In this document: piece by piece, positions 28,868 through 39,104 of the stretch
Position numbering within the stretch: position 1 is the first letter of the stretch
Layout: the number at the start of each line of letters is the position of its first letter
NCBI GenBank assembly: GCA_021399435.1
Contig: JAJTUP010000077.1
Location: 124,001-188,000, forward strand
Direction of reading: 5' to 3'
From: Diaporthe sp. PMI_573
Lineage: Eukaryota > Ascomycota > Sordariomycetes > Diaporthales > Diaporthaceae
DNA length: 64,000 nt
Translations under genes and position numbers: made by a program
Notes under the pieces: model-generated
What the model saw: the letters and a program-made list of their open reading frames with translations, nothing else
Database searches by the model: none
Told to the model about the DNA's origin: nothing

Positions 28868-29760
28868 CGCGATCTCATGTATCGTCGTCTGGCGGCTAAG
28901 CCTCATCATAGCCTGAAAGTCGTAGGTGGCGTCGGCCCCCTGCGCCACAGTCCCGAGGTCACCTTTGTCGATAACATCGACCGCGTACGCCGAACGCTGG
29001 TCTAGGCCCGCAAGCAGCTCCCGGAGCTTACACTCTCCATTGACACCTACCAGGCTAAGGCTTCGGAGTCTCTGCTTGCCGCCAGCGCATACCTAGTGAT
29101 CTGCGCGGACTGGGACCATGAGATCGTCCCACTCACCGCCCACTACGGCGCCGGATACGTCGTTATGCATATAGCGGGCTAAGCCCCCAGACCAACCCAG
29201 TGAATCCGACCTATAACGACGTTACAGGTGATGTCAACTTCACCGTCGTGCACGCCAAGCACGTAGTTGAGGCACGTGTGCCGGCTGACGGTAACCTGCT
29301 TGATCCTACAGTTGACTTTGGCAAGAACACCCTGCAGAGCCTCGAGGTGCTGTGTATGCTGCTGCGGCTAATTGACACTGGGTGAGCCAGTGCTGCTTAC
29401 ATTGTGGAACAAGGGTTTGGTGAGGCACACCCTTGATGTGTCGCCTGACGTTTGCCTTCTCGATATGCTCGCCGCGACTGCGCTATGTGCCAGGGTAGGT
29501 GTGATGATAGTCTGGGTGTACTAAGTAGAGGTGACCCCGGACCCTAGAGGTAGTTGCAAGTGAACTGGGCCACTGCTGACCCTTGTACGCCGAGAGGTGG
29601 ATATAGTGTACTAGGTGTAGGTGCTAAGGTGGGCAAGCTGGATGTTGTGTAGCTTGAGGAGCTGTATGTCTACGCGGTGCCAGAATTGTCCCGGTCGTAG
29701 TAAAATTTGTCAGTTCCCTTGGCGGGAAGAGCTGTGAGCTCTCCTCTGACGCCTAACAGA
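28868..29760 (+). pseudogene. decayed long reading frame, possibly an integrated totivirus-like capsid gene
   Basis: Protein-like sequence runs for about 890 bp through several frames with only a few stops per segment. 28868-29182 reads VGGVGPLRHSPEVTFVDN, LTLSIDTYQAKASESLLAA and ADWDHEIVPLTAHYGAGYV with one internal stop. 29200-29385 reads NPTYNDVTGDVNFTVV and PTVDFGKNTLQSLEVL. Later pieces are LLDMLAATALCARVG, VTPDPRGSCK, LLTLVRREVDIVY and LEELYVYAVPEL. Frameshifts at about 29185, 29390 and 29610 and stops show a once-continuous protein in mutational decay. The style and order remind me of Victorivirus/totivirus capsid proteins of fungi, recalled from memory and not verified. It has no introns and is moderately GC-rich, unlike its AT-rich surroundings. 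It could instead be an unknown cellular pseudogene. Confidence 0.45.
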
Positions 29761-29948
29761 AGGTCTTAAGGCTGATGTGTAACCTTACTGACGTTGTGCT
29801 CCTTGCCCCCGGCACGATGAGGACTTGTGGCTGTGGCCGGAGAGTTAGTTGGCCCGTTGTCAGGACGGTATAGACTTGCCCTGGTGCCGTACCTTGTCAT
29901 CTTGACCTCCGGGGTTTCGCCCGGCCGACGCGCCGAGTAATGGCGACG

Positions 29949-30499
29949 TATACTCTCATATGCAATCAATCGTTCCATTTTCACGCTAGTGATGTGCACA
30001 TGAGACAACATCTCTTGAAAATTGAGATTTATAAACACTACTTTAATTATTTTATAGCCTATATAAAAAGAAAGCTACTTCTTTCCTCATCTTAAATCTT
30101 CTTTCCGCTAAGAAATTAAGCTTCTAGAAGAGGAGTAATCTGACTTTGAATCTAGGTTGAGAATGTTTTAGATTGAATTGATTTTGGGGGATGTGAACTT
30201 TAGGGATTAGAAGTAAAAACACTAACTACGTATTTATCTAAAAAGCACTCTTCTCCTCAAAATTTCATATTAACTCAGCCTATATCCTCAATCTGCCCAT
30301 TGCCTTGCTCAAATAGGTATTAAAAGAATCAGAAAAGAAGCAGCTTTCTTTTGGTATAGGCTAGAGATTGATTGAAGCTATATTCTTTGTGTAGTAGGCG
30401 AAAGTATGCTGGAGCAAAACACCGTACCAAAATATGTGTGTTGTGCTGTGTGCGTGTCACTAGCGCGAAAATGGAACGATTGATTGCATATGAGAGTAT
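29949..30499. repeat. fold-back (long inverted-repeat) element
   Basis: ATACTCTCATATGCAATCAA at the left edge recurs inverted at the right edge; the outer 43 bp (29949-29991 against 30457-30499) differ at one site. After a diverged stretch the arms match again around GCCTATAYMAAAAGAAAG (left near 30058, right near 30340-30365), with mostly transition differences. Arms are about 150 bp and the loop about 250 bp. This is MITE- or foldback-like; no clear target-site duplication is visible. Confidence 0.65.
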
Positions 30500-31091
30500 C
30501 CCGCCGATGTTGTCGAAGTTCCCTACTTCATTCTGAACGAGTGTGCTATTTAGGTAGAGACTGTGTTCAGCAAAGAAGCACCAGGTCCTGCCTGTGTGTC
30601 TCTCGATGCCTCGGGCGGCCCCCGCACCTACAGACGGCGTGGGCCTGCCGAAATGTTGACTACGATGATACCTCCGAACTAGATTCCCGGTTCGGTGACT
30701 GCACGCAGATCCCACTCCCAGATGCTAGACTACTTACATGCAGATCCCACCCCAAAATCCCACCCCAATATCCCGCTCCAAGAACCTGGTCCCCCTTTTG
30801 GACATCAGCTCCCAGCCCAGACAGGACCCATTCCATACCACATTGTCGAAGCAAACCCATTCAAAACAAAAGATAACTCTAAAATTTTACTTGACATAGA
30901 CTGTGCCTGATTTGCGCAGCTGAAAACATGCGCATATCAAGGGAATGGTTTGATCTGGCTGCGGCGTCTGCTATACTGGCAAGACGAGCACAGATGCGCA
31001 CGAGCTGGTGAGGACACGTTTCCAAGGTTCTGGTCGCTGCCAGATTCAGGGTTCGATTGTCTATCTTTTTGCAATCCCTATTTCATGGAAG
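30500..31091. other. repeat-derived interval
   Basis: No gene. 30690-30790 carries, inverted, the GCATCTGGG-x-GTGGGATCTGCGTG block that also occurs near 35860, with CCCACCCC-rich runs. It looks like the decayed edge of a dispersed element. Confidence 0.5.
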
Positions 31092-32204
31092 TTAGCTGAT
31101 GAAATATTTGGCGGGTGGAGGAACATACACGATTGACTCAGCTGCGTCTGAATAGACCAACACAAACAGCGGTGATGCTCTAGCCAAGACACTCCATCTC
31201 TTGCTTAATCGCTTCCGACATGTTCTTATCTTGGTCCTCAAGTAGTTCGTGTTAGAATGCGCTTCTTGGGCGCTCATGTAAATATCCATAGCAATATGAT
31301 GATCCTGGTAGTGACGTTCGCGGTGTATTCGCCCGGTGACTCTATCAGTCTTTACAATAGCTTCTAGCAAATCGAAGAGCCGTAATAATTGGACGTGCGC
31401 AAGCCGTTGTAATGCATTAATGCCTTGCCCACAGATAACACTGTCCACAGCTTTAAATGCAGATATGATACGAGGGTCAGTACTCTGGATGTCTTCCGGT
31501 ATTGTGGCTCTACTGAGTAATTTTATCCAGTCGAGGAAGGTCTTCTCGCAGTTCGCAGCGAATGTATCGATCGGACTGTCCCCGATAAGCCTGTTGCTGA
31601 GAAAAGTCACTCTCTGAGCTTTCGTATCTCCATGTGACCAATGCCTTCTCTCTCGAGACGTCTTTCCTAAGGATGGAACAGCCGTTGTCGCTACAAATCC
31701 CACGTTTCTACGGCCCTCCAAATATCTCGGGAGCTTTTGCTTAAGCGCTTGTTTGGCCTGCGATTGTGAACTTGGGCCATTGATTCTGGTCCGTGAAATT
31801 TGTAAGCTGGTATCGCCTGCGCATACACTATCCATTTGATCTATGTCCATTTGTCTGGAAGCTCTTATATTGGTTGCACCTTGTATCTTACAGCAGGAAT
31901 CTACTTCGACGAGCACATCAATGCCCACAGTGTCGATATCAATGTCCATGGGATCGGTATCAATGTCCATGGGATCGGTATCAATGTCCATGGGATCGGT
32001 ATCAATGTCCATGGGATCAGTATCAATGTCCATGAGATCAAGAAATGATGCATTTACATTCACCGTCTTGAACCTCATGTCTGTTGCAGAACACGCGCCG
32101 ATTTCCGGAGGCTCGAGGACTTCATCCGGACCACTGATTCTGTCCCCTTGATATGTCATCTCTGAAAATTTTGAGTCTCCCAGAATTATTGCTTCCCCGG
32201 TCAT
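31092..32204 (-). CDS. unknown family with three copies in this window (copy 1, intact)
   Basis: The frame is open for 413 codons, but its first codon is not ATG; the first in-frame ATG, 32204, gives 370 residues. The N-terminal third is acidic and includes five tandem PMDIDTD repeats. The conserved C-terminal domain reads IDTFAANCEKTFLDWIKLL, AFKAVDSVICG, LQRLAHVQLLRLFDLLEAIV, HHIAMDIYMSAQEA, KRLSKRWSVLARASPLFVLV and YSDAAESIVY. Copies at 34.1-34.9 kb and 51.5-52.0 kb share these blocks in the same order. The domain looks all-helical, with no catalytic motif, signal peptide or membrane segment that I can see. From memory similar small proteins are multi-copy in Fusarium-type genomes; function unknown. 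Confidence 0.6.
   Translation of the reverse strand: MTGEAIILGDSKFSEMTYQGDRISGPDEVLEPPEIGACSATDMRFKTVNVNASFLDLMDIDTDPMDIDTDPMDIDTDPMDIDTDPMDIDIDTVGIDVLVEVDSCCKIQGATNIRASRQMDIDQMDSVCAGDTSLQISRTRINGPSSQSQAKQALKQKLPRYLEGRRNVGFVATTAVPSLGKTSRERRHWSHGDTKAQRVTFLSNRLIGDSPIDTFAANCEKTFLDWIKLLSRATIPEDIQSTDPRIISAFKAVDSVICGQGINALQRLAHVQLLRLFDLLEAIVKTDRVTGRIHRERHYQDHHIAMDIYMSAQEAHSNTNYLRTKIRTCRKRLSKRWSVLARASPLFVLVYSDAAESIVYVPPPAKYFIS
31939..32040 (-). repeat. 21-bp tandem repeat coding for PMDIDTD
   Basis: Five units of TCAATGTCCATGGGATCGGTA at 31939, 31960, 31981, 32002 and 32023 (last one partial), almost identical. Each encodes seven acidic residues in the N-terminal region of the unknown-family protein, so copy number can change without breaking the frame. 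Confidence 0.85.
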
Positions 32205-34085
32205 TAATCCAATGGATGTGCTGCGCTTTGGTAATATGTTTGACAATTCAACAAGGTCTTGAGTGTTGCTTACGGCCCAGTGATGCAGCGGTATAATTCT
32301 CGAAAGGACGCGTTGGATCTTTTTGTAAATCAACTTAAGGAATGAGCCGGAATATAAGACTTAAAAATTTGGCCGAGATCCCGTGTCCAGGACGGTTCGG
32401 GATGGTGTGCAACAGTAGTCTCGCCCTCGCTCTCGGATCTCAGTGTCCAACCCGGGTGTCAGGAGCTTCGGAGGGCCTAGATCTTGGAGGCCCGGGCAGA
32501 GGAGCAGTACGGTACCATGGATCCCGGAACACCCATATACCTCTACCACAAAGTCGTCAACTACTCATACTTAGTTTATGCATTTCTAAAGCTATTCCCA
32601 CGGCGATTAAAGTATTCTTGGTCCACGCCCTTTCACGCGTCATCCATCGTGAGGGAAAACCAGATGTGGGGACGCAGCATTCCACCTGAATTTCCTAAAT
32701 GTGACCGACGTGCTCTGATCGCAGATACACATTTCTCGTGAGTTACAATCTGGCGGCAGCTACAAAACACCTAAGTCTAGTAACCTACTTTGCAAGAGGA
32801 CACGAAGATATGGCTAGCCTTTGACAACGGAGTAAGCCATGACAGGTTGTTAGTATTGGTAGACTTATACAATCATCTGGTCATGTTTCAATTTCTGGCT
32901 CTCAGAGACCTGTCGCTTATTGATCCCTGTTCAAGAAATTACACGCTTATGAGCGAGCCTTTTAATGGGTGATAGCTTGCGTATTCGGGAACCTTGACCT
33001 TGAAATATACTGTCGAAGGCCACCTACACCACTCTGTCGTCGACAACGTTTTTAGGCACGCGCCCCTAAATCTCGCCCAGTATGGTCTCGTCGCCCTGCA
33101 ACGCGGATATGTGCGTGCGCTCCCGGTTACAAAGACACGATGGAAGACTCACGCCAAGGTCTTATGAATAGCGTGGAGTATGTTTTTTAAGAGGACGTAA
33201 ACAAAGACCCTCCGACTGATGTTCCAGTCAATACACAAATCATAGATTGTGATGTGGAAAAAATTCCTGAGTTCGTGGCTCTGTGCGCATTCAGGGACGA
33301 GCGAAAGTGCCATCTCAGCTCTCAGTAATATTTGCTTGCCACTATTGGTACTGACGTCCCGAGAAGAGGGTTGAAAGAAGCAAGCAGGAGATCGCTTCTT
33401 CAATTTCAAGCGAAAACAGGCCGATAAAAGATCCCGGAAGACACAGATCTTCCAATTCTCTCCTGCAGGCATAGCGTGAGGAACAGGTTCCAAGATGACC
33501 ACAGCGTCCCATAGACTAATTGCAGACCTTGAAGCATAGGCAAGCGCAGAATTCCCACAAACTTTGGATATTCAGAGATGAATTGGTAGAAGGATAGAAT
33601 GAGTTGAGTTAACTCGAAGACCAAAGAACTAGACCGCAGATACCAAAACGAAGTCCTCCCGCCACAGCAAACCACAGCGAAGTCCTGCTGCCACAGCGGA
33701 ATCTCCCGCCGCAGGAAAGCCCCCTTGCCACAGCGATGGCCGTCATAGAAACTATCGAGGCTATAACGAGTCTCTCCTAGGTCATACGGGCGTTGCATCT
33801 GATGCTAAAATGAAGTATACACCATTGAAGACTGCGTCGTCAGCGAAGTCCAGCAAGAGGTTATACCAATATATGTATCTCAGAGCAATAACATTTGTTT
33901 TATTAAACCAGCAATATTTGTTGTGTCCAAGGGACATATCTGTTGTGCTGCAGATTCTGCCATCTCGGTGAGGCGATAACAAATAGGAACAAGCTCTTTA
34001 GGGCAAGCCTGCTGGATACGCGTTGCCACTATGGATAAAGTTTTATTGCTTATTTTAAGATCGTTTCTGAGACAATTAATTAGTA
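32205..34085. other. interval without supported gene
   Basis: 1.9 kb of decayed sequence. Short frames exist on both strands, but none shows domain motifs or splice-consistent extension. A run of short CCACAGCGAAGTCCTGC-like repeats lies near 33665-33740. Confidence 0.45.
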
Positions 34086-34873
34086 CTAAATATAGGTAGG
34101 GTAGCTTACATACATAATTGCCTCAGCTGCATCTGAATAGACCAGAAGAAAGAATGGTGATAGTCGTGACATCACCACTATGCGTCTGCCGATTCGCCTG
34201 CGCTGATCTACTATTTTGCTCCTCAAATTTGGTTGTCTCGGCCGTTCTTGGGCGCATATATATATGTCAATAGCAATGCTCGTATTGCCATACCCAGACG
34301 CGTAGTGCACTCCCTTCCTTCTCTCGGACTCTATAATAGCTTCGAGATGTCCAAAAAGTCGCATTAACTGGAAAAAAGCTAATCTCCTCAATAGGCATGT
34401 GTTTTGCCGCCCGAGAATAATACTGTCCACAGCTTTAAAGGCGGCTGTGATAAGGGGATCTGAGCTCGAGATATTACTGGGTAGTGTAGTCTCTCGGAGC
34501 AGTGCGACCCAACTGGCATGGTGTTCTCACAGTTATCGGCGAAAGTTCTGATTGTGTCGTGGCCAGCGAGCTTTTGAGTAAGGTGAGTCGCTTGCCGTAG
34601 GTTTCTTTTGCACATCTTTCCAAAGTCTTCCCCTGAGTACCTCTCCGGCTGGCTCTCCCGGGGATGGATCAGGCTGGGCAACTCATAGCTTGATTTACTT
34701 GCTAGTGCTTCATCCAATGAGCCTTTACGTTTCTTGCTTTCGTAGTTGCGATGGAAGGTTATAGTGTCCTTCATGGTTTGTGTAGGTCTTAGCCCTATAC
34801 CGCCTTCCAAGGAGAACTTACTACTGTCATGCCCAATGTCGGCATGTGCTTCAGCATCTTGATCGAGGCCCAC
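34086..34873 (-). pseudogene. unknown family copy 2, single frameshift
   Basis: The upstream part reads RTFADNCENTMPV and then loses frame near 34518; the other frame resumes with WVALLRETTLPSNISSSDPL, AAFKAVDSIILG, LRRLAFFQLMRLFGHLEAII, SIAIDIYICAQE and MSRLSPFFLLVYSDAAEAIM to 34086. The blocks match copy 1 in order and spacing, so one indel broke this gene. No ATG is in frame at the left limit of homology. A separate 89-codon ORF (35029-35298, minus, ATG) upstream may be its lost N-terminal exon, but shares nothing visible with copy 1. Confidence 0.6.
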
Positions 34874-35298
34874 ACGACCGTAAATGGCTTGGACCTGTTG
34901 GAATATTCTAGACTAAGTGTATTATTAATGTATTAATAATAGGGAATATCTTTATCCCTATAAGTCGAATATATATAGGGGGCCTCTGGCCCACTTACAC
35001 GAAGCTAGAATAGTCTGAATAATAAGCACTATTGCATACAAATCAACAGGACCCTCCAATTCTTCTCATGATTAACGTCCTTCTCGATTTTGTTGGTATC
35101 CATGGCATTGCCAGCTTCAACTACTGTCCTGTTATCTTCTAAGCTCAACGCTTGAAACATCCTTATGAGCTCATCAATATCAGAACTATTACAAAAGAGT
35201 CCTGCGACTTTAGTGGTCTCGTCTGGGGGCGAATCGGTTTCTTCTTTTAACAACATAGCGTTAACGCCGGCTAGACGACTTGCAACGCTTTGTAACAT

Positions 35299-36913
35299 GC
35301 TTCGTGCAGTAGTGTTGCTTCAAATCCCGTTGAGAATTCGGCAACTCGATGAGAGGTACGTAAAAGCTAATGAGAAAAGTAAAGGGGCAAGCAATGGAGA
35401 GAAGTGACATTTTATAGTGTTAAAAACAGTCCTAACTTTGGGTCCGTGATTTGCCGTCATTCCCAGAGGCAGTTGCTAGTGCGTCCTAAGTCCAGGTTCA
35501 ACTTAGAGCGCCTCAAACCTGGATCCCGAGGCGGCAATTTCCAAAGCTGGGACCGCGGCTAAAAAGCTATTGTTTCCTTTCAAACTATGTATAGTATCGA
35601 CCTTGAGCCTCGAAGAGCCACTTTGCACCCTTGTACTTAGGAAAGGTTGCACCTTGTGCCTTCCGCCTGGCCAAGCTGGAATTCTAGCTTAGGGCGGCTA
35701 AGGGCCCTTACCTGGGGAGGGGACTTACGCGTAGCCTGCAGGCATCTGCAGCAGGCATCTGGGGGTGGGACTTACGCGTGGGTGGGACTTACAAGTAGCC
35801 TATAGCAGGCATCTGGGTGGCACTTACGCGTGGGTGGGACTTACAAGTAGCCTACAGCAGGCATCTGGGGGTGGGATCTGCGTGTGGTCCCAAAACCGGG
35901 ATCACCGTAGTCAGGATTCCGTAGGCCCACGCCGTACTTCGGTACCCTGTACCACACAATCTCGATTCTCGCCCGGTTTCAGTGCCCCGATTGTAGGTTG
36001 CAGCTAACGACTTCTTTTCCATAGGGTCTACTATTATGTGCAGCCGGGCGTCGCCACTCTTAAACCCAGTACATCTGTGTTGCGGATGTGTCAGACCTCG
36101 AAGAAAAATCTAACCGGGTGACGCTGAAGTTGGGGCTGCAGTGTCGGCGACAGCGGGTGGGATGTGCGCAACATTGCCTGCCCAACGAACCACAGCAGTA
36201 TGTTGCACCTAAATATGCCACTACCCAAGGAGCTCAAAATGAGGGAAAATGATCAAAATGAAATGAACAATCAATAAGATGTCACCTCAACGTGGAGCAA
36301 CATCATGTCTCAGGACTTCCCCACGGAATGACTGAACAAGCGATGGGCACATAAAACATGTACTTTTTAGGCCATTTACCTGGGACGGGAAAATTTGAAA
36401 GCCCTTGTATTGTAGTTACTGTAGCTAGTAAGACGTACATTAGATTATTGGTGCCTTCCTTGCTATTAGCTTGTGCTTCATTCTAGCCATCGCATTTTGA
36501 TATGTCACCCGCTGGACTTGGAATTAGGGCCGCGTACCACGCCCCGAGGATAAGCTGTCTCTAGATAAGGCTTGGAGTAAGGCTTATTAAACAAACTTTC
36601 ACGATTCTCAAGCAGTCTTAGTGTAGCGAAGGAGTTCGCATCCCTCCTCAAGACCGCCGTCGTTATGAACCCGATTTACAGAAGGGTGGCCGGCACTCAG
36701 GAGCGGAGACTGGGGTTCCACATAGATGGGGTCCAAAAGATGTGTGTTTGAAATCGATGTAACATTCCTATCGAAATTTGAGAGGTTTTTGAGTCGAAGT
36801 GCGACGTTGAATTGAGCCCACTGTCCATCAATTTAAACCCTACTCTATAACATGCATATCGGATTGCACATATTGTAGCTCTGCAAGCATTGAGTGTGCC
36901 AACACACTTGAGA
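35299..36913. other. repeat-bearing interval without supported gene
   Basis: Contains the tandem repeat at 35715-35885 and otherwise no convincing coding sequence in 1.6 kb. Confidence 0.45.
35715..35885. repeat. about 54-bp imperfect tandem repeat
   Basis: The unit AGCAGGCATCTGGGGGTGGG, then ACTTACGCGTGGGTGGGACT and TACAAGTAGCCTAT, is present two and a half times with small indels. Its ATCTGGGGGTGGGATCTGCG edge is found inverted at 30690-30740, so it belongs to a dispersed repeat family. Confidence 0.7.
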
Positions 36914-37363
36914 TCAATGGTCAGGGTCGTGAGACTGAGCTGAAGCCTGATTTTCAAGCTGATGCGCGCTCATAACCTCCCCTGCCATCTTGAAGTGCCT
37001 CAAGAGCAGGCTCATCAAGAAGGCCGTCCCTGAGATGCTGCTGTACAGCAGGTAAACTCCCCTCAGACCATAGATGTATGCGTCCACAACCTGCAACTTC
37101 TTCAAGCTCTCACTGGGCATTTTTTGAAGCTCCTCGACGAAGGCCTCGCTCTCTCGCGCGATGCCGGTATCAAGGTAAGGAGCACAAAAGTGCCACCCAT
37201 GCCCATGTAGAAGGAGCACAAAAGTGCCACCCATGCCCATAAGCTCCAGGGTAATCCACAGGGTGCCCCGTCTACGTCGCCTCCATGTGCGAGAGGGCAT
37301 CTTAGACTTCGGCAAGAACACTCGACCAATGCCCCACGTCGCACGACTCCCGATCATCTGCAC
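36914..37363 (-). pseudogene. 3' fragment of an MFS drug-type transporter
   Basis: The minus strand ends with LKKLQVVDAYIYGLRGVYLL, a last membrane helix YSSISGTAFLMSLLLRHF and a soluble tail, the normal C-terminus of fungal 14-helix (DHA2-type) transporters. Upstream the frame degenerates and contains a direct duplication of 30 bp (37177-37206 and 37211-37240). Nothing N-terminal is present, so it is a truncated relic. Confidence 0.55.
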
Positions 37364-37621
37364 TCTGACTGACCACTTAGATCAACGAGCCAAGTTATCA
37401 GCGACTGGACGGGAAAACAGGGCACCACTTTGGGGTCAACGCCAGATCAAGTCTTCGTGATGGGCCGATACGAGGACGCGAATTCGTAAAAGACGCCTCA
37501 GGAAGGACATTCATATGCTCACAGCTGTGTTGAAGTGATGGGAACTGTACATTCCAAGCCACTATTGATCACTATTTTCATTCCCCAGCTGACCGGCCAC
37601 GCTGTTCCTCCTGGTCGATAC

Positions 37622-38765
37622 TTAACGCCGAGCAGCAAAAAGCTCCGGCGGTGGATCGGCCTCTGCGATCTGATTGAAGTTTGAATGCCCATAGATATAG
37701 GTATGATCCGACGTCTCCCTAAATGCTGTATCCACCGGAATGCTTGGCCCGCGCCTTTTTCTCTGCGAACAGACTTGTGCTGCACTGCTATACGTATCGT
37801 CGCCACCTAGGCAGGGTGTAGTTCGCGGCGGCTTGCGTGGGTTAGGCGCCGCTTCTTGGCCAGGAGCTGCGGTGTGTAAACGGTGTCGAGGTCTGCGGAG
37901 GTTGAATTCCATCAATGCGTCGGACTGAAAGCGGCGTCTGTCAACTGCCTGTCGCTTGTGCAAACTTAGATTTCCACTGACGACCGTGACTCTTTCCTCG
38001 GATTACAGGGTCTCTTACCTTTGCCAGAGATGCCGAATCCATTGCGACTTGTAGTACCCTTTTGAGGATAACCATCTGCTCGTCAATACTCTCGACGCGA
38101 TGATAAACCTCAGCAATCAATGTTTGCTGGTCCTTCTGAGGTCTGCGGCTCACATTCTCAGCCAAAAAAACGTCGGACCTTCTGAAAACACTGACTTACT
38201 CCGTAGACACCGGTGTCGCTTGCTGGGCTAGCACCAGCTCTTGCAAGGCAGTATGGAGGCCAGACAGATCAGACTCCATTAGCGTACGCTTACTGGCAAC
38301 GAATTTGAGGAACAGTACCGATACATTCTCAGTGAGTGGTGTTGATGGGCTATCCATGGCTCTTGATGGAGCTTCGCCTGTCAACTGATGAATAGGGATT
38401 ACTGCTGTCGGTTTTGTTGGATTTAAGTGCGCAGGGAGTGTTACGCTTCTAGCTGGAAATTTGCGAGACCAGAATATTTTTGCAGCTCTGTATCTTGATT
38501 TACGCGCTGCATGGTACGTGTACATGCTTCTTTACGCGAACGCCAGCCTGCTTCGGACAGAGGGTGCGTCAACACTCTGCATAATCTTCACTGGATCGAT
38601 GGTTGCCTCTAACGGTACATCAACTTTCACCGAGAGTGTGACAAAGCCCGGGGGGGTGTCACGTTGTAGGGGGCTGGGAAAATCAGAGTCTGGTGCAGAC
38701 ATGCGCCGATTCAGTCCCGCGGCTTGGCCATGCGCGTAGGCATGCATTTCTATAATACTGCCCAT
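37622..38765 (-). CDS. hypothetical coiled-coil-like gene, structure uncertain
   Basis: Four minus-strand frames in line could be exons: MGSIIEMHAYAHGQAAGLNR and FVTLSVKVDVPLEATIDPVK (38532-38765), VLFLKFVASKRTLMESDLSG with LHTALQELVLAQQA (38196-38350), VYHRVESIDEQMVILKRVLQ (37980-38165), and an Arg/Pro-rich end to 37622. Helical heptad-like spacing is seen in the middle two. Splice sites are not settled and the family is not recognised, so it may equally be a decayed gene. Confidence 0.3.
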
Positions 38766-38801
38766 TATATTGTAATAAAGGTCAAGCCTTGTCGCCTTAT
38801 A

Positions 38802-39104
38802 CTAGCTGCTTTGCTTGTAGATTGTATAAACTATAGATATTTGGTATAGGTAGTCGGGATTAGACGCCAGTAGGTTATTAAGACTAATTCTGATTATGGA
38901 GCCATATTTCTTTGAGAGTTTAAAGTATTCTAGGTGGGAGCGGCCAAAAAGGCGGATCTGTAATATTGGAAGGTATGATATAGAGGCGAGAAAGGGGCCG
39001 GAGAAAGCTAATAGCCGACTTTTTGTCCGGAATCTGGTAATTAATAGATATAACATAACGAAAAAGACAAAACTAAGGCCTATGGCAAAAGAATTTGAGT
39101 CCAC
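38802..39104 (-). pseudogene. RIP-worn cytochrome P450 N-terminal fragment
   Basis: Reads a membrane anchor FVFFVMLYLLITRF, then LLAFSGPFLASISYLPILQI and HLEYFKLSKKYGSIIRIS, the usual start of fungal class II P450s (anchor, then GPFLA and the KYG-x-IRIS strand). The expected start codon is GTG and the frame stops at 38802 before helix C. Ile/Tyr/Asn enrichment and AT-rich codons indicate RIP-type transitions. Confidence 0.55.

Noticed and set aside
33406..33798. 130-codon minus-strand frame
   Set aside because: Runs through CCACAGCGAAGTCC-type repeats and shows no domain-like pattern; treated as chance.
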